DNA of 64,000 bases from Pelomyxa schiedti (lineage: Eukaryota > Evosea > Pelobiontida > Pelomyxidae), in NCBI GenBank assembly GCA_020536535.1, contig JAHLWZ010000448.1, positions 1,786 to 65,785 on the forward strand, in the 5' to 3' direction. Position numbers and translations under genes: made by a program. This document shows, one piece after another, positions 55,693 through 64,000 of this stretch. The notes beneath the pieces were generated by a model. The model saw nothing but the letters and a program-made list of their open reading frames with translations, did not search any database and had not been told where the DNA came from. The stretch's first letter is position 1, and the number at the start of each line of letters is the position of its first letter.

Positions 55693-56829
55693 TTAGCAGC
55701 TTCCCAGCTGTTGACATAGGTACAAGAACCCAGGTGCATCCTCATTGCAATCTGACGTCCAGTCTCCACATGAAGACAGTGAACCGGGAGCGGGTGGGCA
55801 CACTGCCCAGCTGAGGATCCCGTAGGTACTGTAGGGATCAAAGAAGCTTATTGTAGTGTCTATGGCCGAGATTGCATAGGCATCCCCCTTGCATATGCCC
55901 AAGCCAGGGTATCCTGCAATAAGGGCGAAAGTAGTGCGCGGCATATTCAGAAGTTCTAGAGAATGGAAAGTGAGTCAACTATTGGTCGCCTTGACTACAT
56001 ACTGGTGTCAATCCACTGCTGCCAATAAATTTTGTCCGTGTCGACAGTTTGGCCATCAATTACCATAACGTTCACGAAATCCAACCAATTCCCATCCCCA
56101 TAGAGATCTCCAGGAATTCCAGTAGGTGGCATCACTAGTGGAAGTAACGACTTCTGCCAGTCAGCACCACCAGGGCTTCCATACAAATCCATGGTAAGAA
56201 GGCAGTCAGTCATGGGACATACAGAACGGAATCCCTTGATGAATGCTGGAACACCTGTTGAAGGAGAAATCCACCCCTCATAGTCTATCTCTATTCCAAC
56301 ACCTGTAGGATGAAGTACTGTGAGCTGGAATTCAAAATAACCAAAATTTGATAGACATTATACCGTGTTTCTTTGCAATAGTGCCAGCATTTACACCAGC
56401 AGTGGTGGAATCACCAATGTTACTCAGCCATGACCAATGGTCGGCATATGCATAGCCACCAATACTGTAGAACACAGTTTTTCCCAAACCGTTCAACAGT
56501 GATGAAGTATTAGAAAAAACCTCTGGAACCCCACTGCTCTCAGCAATGTCCTGCACAGTCAAAATTAGGAGTCAGTCTTAAAAACAAATCCGTGCTATTT
56601 ATTGGGTGTCGGAAAAACCAAGGCAACAAAACCTACACACATTTGGGTCCAAAAATGCCAGGCTGAAAGTGTTGCCTGATTGGGTCAGTAGCCAAGCAGG
56701 CTCAGGGTCGAAAACATGCGCGCTGGTGTATCCATCACCAATATAGTACCACGGTCCAGACACTACTTGAGGCACATTGCTCGCAGCTAATCCAAACAAA
56801 TACAAAAGTACCGCCAACACTCCTGCCAT
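55693..56829 (-). CDS. secreted GH18-like (chitinase-fold) protein
   Basis: A signal peptide (MAGVLAVLLYLFGLAAS) starts the protein. Exons then give GPWYYIGDGYTSAHVF, FSLAFLDPN, KTVFYSIGGYAYADHWSWL, GVGIEIDYEGW, TDCLLTMDLYGSPGGADW, WLDFVNVMVIDGQ, FALIAGYPGLG and YGILSWAVCPP. YSIGG and IEIDYEGW match the two conserved GH18 strands; the Glu in DYE is the expected acid/base. The usual DxxDxDxE has IEIDYE instead, so activity is likely but not certain. The stop is at 55693-55695. A role in digesting or remodelling chitin-like glycans outside the cell or in phagosomes is plausible. Confidence 0.7.
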
Positions 56830-57406
56830 TCCGTGTGAGTTGTTATTTTTTAAAACCCTTTCGTGGTTTCGGTTTCTCTTATTTAAGCCGTAACACTGTC
56901 GGAACAAAGTTTTGTACAGGACCGTTGACATCAACTTGCAGTACCAGCCGGGACAGGGGCTCATTAAATATGTTGTCTCTAAGTGGGAAGAGAGGCAACA
57001 CTTGATTGAGTTGGTACGAAGTCCGTTTCTTTTTTACTTTAAAAAAATAGTCAGATTGGCACGAGTGGCCTGATGTAACAAGGTAACATAAGGCGGCCAC
57101 CTTTATCACCCAATTTGGGTGCTATAGCCTATTCATCATTTGTTTCTTCCTTATGGAAGGATCTGAGAGAATTATCTTCAGGGTCTTCGGGTTTTGATGG
57201 CCTCAGCTCCATTGCACTTATGGTACGACTGATCTACAAAGTCAATTTTCAGCGACCTTTCTTGTACCTTTGCTTCTGGAAGAGAGAATCAAATGCAAAA
57301 AAATACAACAAAAACCGGGAAAAACCAAAAAATTCCACAAAAAAACCCAAACCCCGCACAGAGGAAACCCGAACGATCGCAAAAGCGACAAAACAAATCG
57401 ACAGCA
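56830..57406. other. divergent region
   Basis: About 580 bases between the GH18-like gene and the phosphoserine aminotransferase gene. No supported gene. A-rich tracts precede the aminotransferase start (57290-57350). It should contain both promoters. Confidence 0.4.
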
Positions 57407-58784
57407 ATGGCAGCAACATCAGGTCGCGTTTATAACTTCTCCGCTGGTCCCGCAGTTCAACCAGAATGGGTCTTGCGCAAAGCTTCCGAGGAAATGCTCA
57501 ACTGGAACGGCAGTGGTGCGTCTTACATCCTCCTTCATCTCTCTCTATTTTCCTGCTCCTGCATTTTATGCATTATCGTTTAAACGTTGTTTTGTTTTTT
57601 AGGCATGAGTGTTATGGAAATGACACACAGGGGGCCTCACTGGGAGGCCATCATGAAGCGCGCCGAGGTTGACCTCCGCAACCTCCTCAGCATCCCCGCG
57701 AACTACAAGGTTTTGTTCCTTGAGGGAGGAGCAACACACCAGTTCAGCGCCATCCCAATGAACCTTCTCGGCGGTGCCAAGAAGGAAGCCGACTACATTG
57801 TCACCGGCACATGGTCCAAGAAGGCTATTGCTGAGGTTTGCCTCGCACTCCCCCAAACAAAATTAGCTTACCATACCCTCAGGCCAAGAAATACGGAACC
57901 GCAAACGTAATTTGCGAGCCCCCAAAGTGCAACACCATCCCCGATCCAACAACCTGGAGACCATTCTCTCCAAATGCTGCCTACGTCTACTACTGCGACA
58001 ACGAGACAATTGAGGGTGTTGAATTCCCTTTCATCCCCGAAACACACGGCATTCCCCTTGTTTGCGATATGTCTTCCAACTTCCTTTCTCGCAGGTATTT
58101 TTTCCAGGTTTTTCGTACTCTTTTTCTAATAGTCGCCTCAGGTTCGATGTTTCCAAGTTCGGCCTTGTCTACGCTTGCGCCCAGAAGAACTTCGGACCAG
58201 CTGGTCTCACCATCGTTCTTATCAGGGAAGACCTTCTTGCCATCCCCCCCGTTCCCGCATGCCCAACCATCTTCTCATTCAAGCTTCAAGTAAAAACCTC
58301 GCAAACCTATCCTAGTGTTAACCCCGCTTAGGCTGACAACAATTCCATGTACAACACACCAGCTTGCTACTGCATTTACATTGCCGGTCTCTGCTTCCAG
58401 TGGCTCCTTTCTCTTGGAGGACTTGAGGGCATGGAGAGAATCAATGCCCAAAAGGCCGCCAGGCTCTACGACTTCATTGACAACAGTGGCTACTACAAGA
58501 ACCCAGTAACCAAGGAATTCCGATCACGCATGAATGTTCCATTCATCAGCAAGAACCCAGCGGACGAGAAGGCTTTCCTCACCGAGGCCGCTGCTGAGGG
58601 ACTTGTTACCTTGGTAAGTCTCTTGAATTGCCACTTACCTTCTCATATTCCGCTCCTTACTGTTATACAGGCTGGTCACCGCAGTGTTGGTGGATTCAGA
58701 GCCTCCATCTACAACGCCTTCCCCGAGGCCGGAATTGAGAAGCTCATTGAGTTCATGAAGGCCTTTATGATCCGCCACCCTTGA
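57407..58784 (+). CDS. serC: phosphoserine aminotransferase
   Basis: PLP enzyme of serine synthesis: 3-phosphohydroxypyruvate plus glutamate to phosphoserine. Six exons (57407-57515, 57603-57835, 57883-58094, 58142-58289, 58332-58613, 58671-58784) total 1,098 bases, 365 residues, the usual length. Signatures: [53 protein letters not shown], the PLP-lysine segment [29 protein letters not shown] and [17 protein letters not shown]. The mechanism also serves pyridoxal synthesis in bacteria. Every splice junction keeps frame, making this one of the best-defined genes in the window. Codons are more C-ending than in neighbours, suggesting high expression. Confidence 0.95.
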
Positions 58785-59059
58785 TTAATCTGAAATAAAC
58801 CTTTTTTTTTTTTGCTCGCGCAAGGAAACCATTGTTCTTCGGCATGCTTTTTTTTGATCTGCGAAATTTCGCCCGGTGATGGTTGACCAACCTCCTGCTT
58901 GAATTGTGTTTGCCACAACTTACAATCGTATCTAATAATTTCACTTGACGTAACACAATAGCCCGGCTCGACAAGATTTAACCACCGCAATATCGGTGGG
59001 AAAAAATCATTATTTTATTTTAAATATAAAAGTATAATCGCGTTGATCAACGAACGACG
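58785..59059. other. intergenic region
   Basis: Contains an A/T-rich stretch (59000-59040) just before the next start. No gene seen. Confidence 0.4.
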
Positions 59060-61974
59060 ATGGCGGATGATAAACACGACAGTGCGGCCGACGTTGTTGG
59101 CTACGACAAGAACAGCAACAACAACAACAACGACGGCAGCAACGACAGCGGCGCTAATGTCGCCGCCGTCGGCAGTGGTGTAGGAGGCGAGGCCGGTACC
59201 GGGAACGGTGCCGGCGTAGCCCGTGGTGATGCCGTCGTCGTGAGCGGAGCACGCGAGGGAGGAGGGCTTACGGAGGAGCCAGAGGGGTGCCCCGCCGAGG
59301 AGCGCGAGGAAACCCAGGCAGCAGTTGGCGGTGCCGTAACGGGAGAGCAGAGTGACGGCGCCTCGGCTCGAGATGATGCAAGCAACGCCGCGGTGGAAAA
59401 AAAGAGTACCGACTCGTCGCAGGCACAAGAAAGTGGGAAGCCGGCTACTTCAGTGCAGTTGGGCGCACCACCATCTTGTGACGGTAGTGTCCAACCTACT
59501 AGTTCTACAGGCTCCAGCGATCCCAGATTGCCCGAAACGGTGTCAACCTCAGCACCAAAGAATGCTAAACTTGCCTCTGCACCAGTAGCATCAAACTTAA
59601 TCGTTATTGAAGATGATGAGACCGATGAGCCTCCATCTTCCCCACGTGCTCAGCCTGTAGTTATCCGAAAATTGTCTCGGAGTATACTCAATTCTAAGAG
59701 TGTAAAATCAAAAGCAGTTCACGTCTCTACCAAGCAGTCTACTCCTGCTCAAGTGCAAGACTTACCAGGGCCTGCCGTTGTTCCTTCTGCTTCATCTTCT
59801 CTGGGAATAAGAAAGCGGGCTCCAATAGAACAAGCCACCCCTGTTAATAGTCCCCCAGTCAGGGGCCCTGAACTTGCCCATATACTGAGATCTACAACAC
59901 CCCCTGCCGCAATCTTCGAGTCAAAGAGGAAATACTCGAAGTTACATTTCGACATTATTAATTTTGTGGCACTCATGGGTATTTCTTTCGGGCTGTTGTC
60001 ACCACTAACTTGATTTAGGACCAACACCTGAAGAAGATGCCATTCGTCGGTTCATGATCCGTACTATTGAAGAAATGGTTTTAAAATTGTGGCCCAATGG
60101 GAAGGTCATTCAAACTTCTTTATTCTGTTCTTAGTAAGTTTAATAACAGATTGTGGTCTATGGCTCATATAACACAAAACTTCTTCTGCCCACTAGCGAT
60201 CTGGACATTGTGGTGATTACAAACTTGCAACATATCCCTTATCCAGATTATTCTCCGCTCAGACTACTCGAGCAGGCCCTTACAAAGTACAAGAAGGAGT
60301 GGACTGTAACTGTACTCGAAAATGCACGAGTAACCTTCAACTCAAATTTGAATGGCAAGAATTTACTCAATTTACACAGGTTCCCCTAATTAAAATTCAT
60401 CCTGTTGTTGGTTGTGATGTAGACATTTCCTTCAATAGCCCCAGTGGTACCATATCCCGTGCCATATTCTTTATAAATTGAAATGGCACAGGTATCAAAA
60501 ATTCCAAAGCCATACAAGGTTTTATGGAAGAATACCCTGCGTTATATCCCCTTACCCTTGTGGTTAAGTACTTCCTGCACCAAAACCTCCTTAATGAACC
60601 ACACCTTGGAGGCCTTGGCAGCTATGCTACCACCCTGTTGGTGGTAAGATTTTTGCAACAACGTAAGTTGCTTACAGAGTACGCCACATCAACTGCTGAG
60701 GCTGCCCGTGCACACCCATCTTCCAAGACCCTTCAAGCAAAGAACATTGCACAGGAGGCAGCAACTTCACACGGAGTTTTGGTTACTGACCCCGATTTTG
60801 AAGACTTGGGTCATATGTTAGTTGGATTCTTGAAGCTCTATGGTTATACTTTCAATTACTATTCCTCAGGGATTTCTGTGAGAAATCAGGGTGGCTTTTT
60901 CCCCAAGGTACCTACCTACTAACTTATGTTTTTCCTCTTATGTTCGCGTTTCAGGCTAGCCGTATCAATCATACATCTAATGCCGATTGCCTGTGTCTTG
61001 AAGATCCCACAGATCCCACAAATGATGTGGGTAGGCCAACCTCAGAAATGCGTCTCATACGTCATGTATTCGCGGCAGCACATACCAATTTCATTGCTGC
61101 TGGAGTCCTTGATTTTGTGCCACCCGGTATTCAAAACAAGGGCAATTTTCCTGCACTAGCAGCAATGCCAATTTGCATCCTCCCACGTTTACAGGAGCAT
61201 AGGGAGGGATTAGTAATTTCCTGCAGAACTAAGGGAATTGAAGTGTGGGATACACCAGAGTGGAAGTGGGAGTGGCGAAAAGGATTCATTAATCTTCGAG
61301 ACAAAAGTACGGGTCCAAATGGGGATTCTGGTAGCAATAACTCCACTGCACAAACAAATGATGAAAGTTCTGAACAACTATATGGGAGTGAAAATGATGA
61401 CAATGAATCTGCGGAATCAAATACAGCACTCCGAGAGACTGATCAGACAAACCAACCAGCCGTACCAGAACCGACCAGCAGCACAACTGCAACGAAACCG
61501 GGCAATCCCAAAAGAACTGTTGTGAAGACTCTCCCGTCTGGTCACACTGTAGTTACCACAATGAAGCCGCAGCCGCCAACAGGAACAGGAATCCCTGATT
61601 CCCAAACAACCGCAACACCACAAAACACAACAACCCCGTCAGTTCAGACCTTCCCCGATCTGCAGCCGCGAGACCAGAAAAGGCAACGTACAACAGTACC
61701 CACACACCCTTGCTCACCAGCACCACACCTCAACAACTTACCCACACAACAAAACCTCCTGGCCAACAACCAACATCCCTCTCCACCACCCACTCCACCC
61801 ACAAACAGAACCGCGATGCAGTCACCACCTCACTATCCCACTAACCCCAAGAGACAGTATCCATCCAAACAACCACCACGGCCACAAGCAAGACCCCAAA
61901 CACCCACACGAGTGCCACCAAACACACAAATACACCTCAGGGTACAAACATCCCCCAAAGCATACAAATTTTAA
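59060..61974 (+). CDS. non-canonical poly(A) polymerase, TRF4/PAPD5-like
   Basis: A ~300-residue disordered N-terminus (MADDKHDSAADVVGYDKN, Asn/Asp/Gly-rich, GC-rich DNA) is followed by exons with the nucleotidyltransferase core. VVYGSYNTKLLLPTSDLDIV is the GS motif with two catalytic Asp. The third Asp is in GCDVDISFN. Then LTLVVKYFLHQNLLNEPHLG and GLGSYATTLLVVRFLQQ form the PAP-associated domain, with LGHMLVGFLKLYGYTFNY after it. TRF4-type enzymes add short A tails that send nuclear RNAs to the exosome. The C-terminus (about 61400-61974) is Pro/Thr/Gln-rich and disordered. Introns near 59980-60020, 60130-60200, 60360-60380, 60455-60500 and 60905-60955 restore frame but are approximate. Confidence 0.85.
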
Positions 61975-62058
61975 ACCTCTTTTGTACAGAAAGAAACTAA
62001 AACAATTTTTCTGATAAACAAACCAAATTTCTTTGTTACTTTTAAAAAAACAATAACC

Positions 62059-64000
62059 TCAAAGGGTGCTATTGCCTGATTTTGTGGGTGGTGGGTCAGA
62101 AGAACCATCTGGCTCTCTGCCCTGTGTAGTGGGTGTTGTTGCCGATGATGCCAAATTTGAAGGTAGTTTTGTGTTACTCAGCAGCGAATTAGTTGAAGTG
62201 GATGACGTGAGCCTGGGTGGCAACCTGGGGGGAACCAATCCAGTGGTGGTAGATGTATGGCTGGTAATGATGATAGGGGGAAGTGGCTTGGTGGGTGCTG
62301 GTGGTAGCTGCCGGCGTCTGTTTGGTGTGAGTTGTGGTTGTGAAATGGTGTGAGATAGTGCACCAGTGCGGCTGGGTGTGTTATGGTCTTCACTTGTGGA
62401 TAGGTGTGGTGAGGGAATCTTCCTAGGTGGTTGTTGTGGTTGTTCTGGTGGTGTTGTGGATACAAGTGGGGTGGAGGAGGGTGCATCGGGTTGATTTGTT
62501 GGAGTACTAGGTGTTGGGGTGGTGGTTGTGTGAGGTGGGGTTCCTTCAGGGTTGGATGTGTTTGTGGAGATAACTTGTGGAGGAGAGGTTGGTGATCTCG
62601 GCTTGTTTGTGTAGCTGAGACTTGGGAGTGGAGGTTGGTTTGGTACTGGGTTTGTTGGGGTAATTTTATGCTCACTGGAGGGAAAATGTGATTGGGCCAG
62701 TGAGGGTGTTTTTGTAAGAGGTGAAGACGAAAACGAGGCAGAGCGTGTAGGAATTGGTGGAGGAAGCTTTGTTGGTGGTGGTGAAGAGTGGAGGGGATAT
62801 TGGCTCTCCTCAACTGTTTGATCATCTTGTGGCACAGTGTCGTGATCTGGTGGCGGTGGTGTTACTACTAAAGCTGGCAGAGTTGGGTTGGATTCCTTCC
62901 GTGGTAACTTTTTCTCTCCTGAAGAACCATGCCGATCTAACTTGTGATGGTGCTTTCTCTGCTTATGATGGGTACTTTTTCCTCCTACTTTCATAGCCGC
63001 AAGTAAGGATTCCTTTGTGAATGCAGTGATTTTTCTGAGTTCTTCAGAAGAGATTTTACGGAACTCCAGAGGTTTTGAAGTGTCATGAGCAAGTTGGTGC
63101 AATCTGAGGATAGGTATGCAATTTGCACTAGTTTGTTCCATAGCAATGTCCATTGCTGTCTTCCCCTCAGAATCACGGATATTTTGCGATGCTCCCGCTC
63201 TTTGGTGGTAATTAAAACAAAAGAGAAAAGAGAGCCAATGCCAAGAGGAGTGAACCTCAGAAGTGCAACGACATCGGGTTTCCTATCTCGTAGCACTGCA
63301 TAGTGAAGGGCAGTGCTGTTGCTTGCGTCTGGGCTATAAAAAACCGTTCAGTGAAGTATAAGTAGAGGGGGAAGTGCAACGTATCAACAGGGCTTCCAGA
63401 TACAAGAAGAAGTCCTAAACAGGACAATGAGTGGCAACGGACAGCAATGTGTACTAGTGACCTATCGAGGTTAAATGAACCCAGATTAAAATAATACCTC
63501 TTCTTCGCTGTAAATGGTTTCGTTACATCAGCTCCATGAGCAATGCACGTTAGTAATTTTTTTATGCTTCCCGTTTTTACTGCGTCAACGATATTCTTGT
63601 TTACTTTTAGTTCCTGATAGGGCAGAGTAAGAAGCCCACCTCATTGACTTCAAAAGGAGCAGGACCAAGAAATAGCTTCTTCTCATACTTGGAGGTGATC
63701 CAATTAGTGCGAGTTGTGCTGTGGGAGTGTAAAAAACACGGTTCGAAGAGAAATACTTAACAGGTCTGCATCTGGTGGAATTTTGGTGTATTCAGCAGGG
63801 ATTTCTCGCTCCCACACTGAATTCGCTTTTTCATTTCCAAGGGCTGAGAGCATCTAACATTGTTATTCAAGTTGCTTGTGAAGGACAGAAAAACCAAGTA
63901 GAGTTCAGGCTCTAAGTTATCTAATGTTAGACTCCTGACTTTACTGACATGCGTTCCCATCTGCCTATGGAGTCCTGAATACAGTTAGTTATGAATAAAA
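62059..64000 (-). CDS. ArfGAP-ankyrin protein with Pro-rich tail (5' end outside window)
   Basis: The part in view begins, after an acceptor near 63980, with the second half of an ArfGAP domain: LHRQMGTHVSKVRSLTLDN, MLSALGNEKANSVWEREIPA. Then come TRTNWITSKYEKKLFLG and an ankyrin block: VNKNIVDAVKTGSIKKLLTC, STALHYAVLRDRKPDVVALL, ASQNIRDSEGKTAMDIAM. This order (ArfGAP then ankyrin) is that of ACAP/ASAP-type Arf GTPase activators. Any PH or BAR domain would lie beyond the right edge, as would the CX2C zinc-finger start. The last exon is a ~300-residue Pro/Thr/Ser-rich tail with PxxP motifs for SH3 partners. The role is membrane traffic and actin remodelling. Confidence 0.82.

Noticed and set aside
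59101-59428. Minus-strand open frames rich in Ser/Pro/Val
   Set aside because: Shadow of the GC-rich disordered start of the poly(A) polymerase gene; no domain, no splice context.
62066-62825. Open frames on both strands opposite the Pro-rich tail
   Set aside because: Low-complexity antisense shadows of the ArfGAP-ankyrin tail.
1-64000. tRNA, rRNA or CRISPR arrays
   Set aside because: No tRNA-like T-loop plus acceptor pairing, no rRNA core motifs and no regularly spaced short repeats were found by eye.

Overview
The window is nuclear DNA of a compact, intron-rich protist genome. Genes lie on both strands, are split by many short GT-AG introns (about 40-120 bases, T/C-rich acceptors), and are often separated by less than 150 bases. 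No prokaryotic operon signals are seen. A homologue of the Ca2+-regulated 34-kDa actin-bundling protein known from Dictyostelium, an alpha-actinin-type protein, a myristoylated cyclin Y and an intron-containing hybrid-cluster protein (an enzyme of anaerobes) together suggest an anaerobic or microaerophilic amoebozoan. Archamoebae (Pelomyxa/Mastigamoeba-like) would fit. This placement is inference; no rRNA or organelle marker is present.

Layout. 0-3.6 kb: end of an unknown gene, a class I methyltransferase, and the 34-kDa actin bundler. 3.7-9.4 kb (minus): an F-box/TPR protein and a MORN-SAM-caspase-like fusion. 9.4-14.4 kb: gene-poor, with a decayed hAT-type transposase and one stray exon-like fragment. 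14.4-17.2 kb: a CAAX-type small GTPase and an ankyrin-like protein, convergent. 17.3-27.2 kb (minus): one very large alpha-actinin-like gene whose rod is built of about five tandem copies of a ~1.5-kb unit. 27.4-31.4 kb: a predicted-myristoylated F-box protein and a predicted-myristoylated EF-hand protein. 31.6-33.9 kb: a STE-type kinase with damaged catalytic motifs. 34-38.9 kb (minus): a Gln-rich AT-hook protein and a secreted protein. 39.2-47.9 kb: ALG11, an ankyrin-like protein, a lineage-specific protein, a secreted nitrilase-family enzyme, an EF-hand protein and an SNX3-like PX protein. 48-51.3 kb (minus): two unrecognised genes. 51.5-64 kb: cyclin Y, hybrid-cluster protein, GH18-like secreted protein, phosphoserine aminotransferase, TRF4-type poly(A) polymerase, and an ArfGAP-ankyrin protein cut by the right edge.

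The genes do not form one pathway. Recurrent themes are the cytoskeleton and membrane (actin bundler, giant alpha-actinin, small GTPase, ArfGAP, PX protein), N-terminal myristoylation signals (four proteins), F-box/ankyrin families, and GC-rich islands mostly at gene 5' ends. Exon boundaries were built by eye from reading frame, splice consensus and family similarity; no alignments were run.
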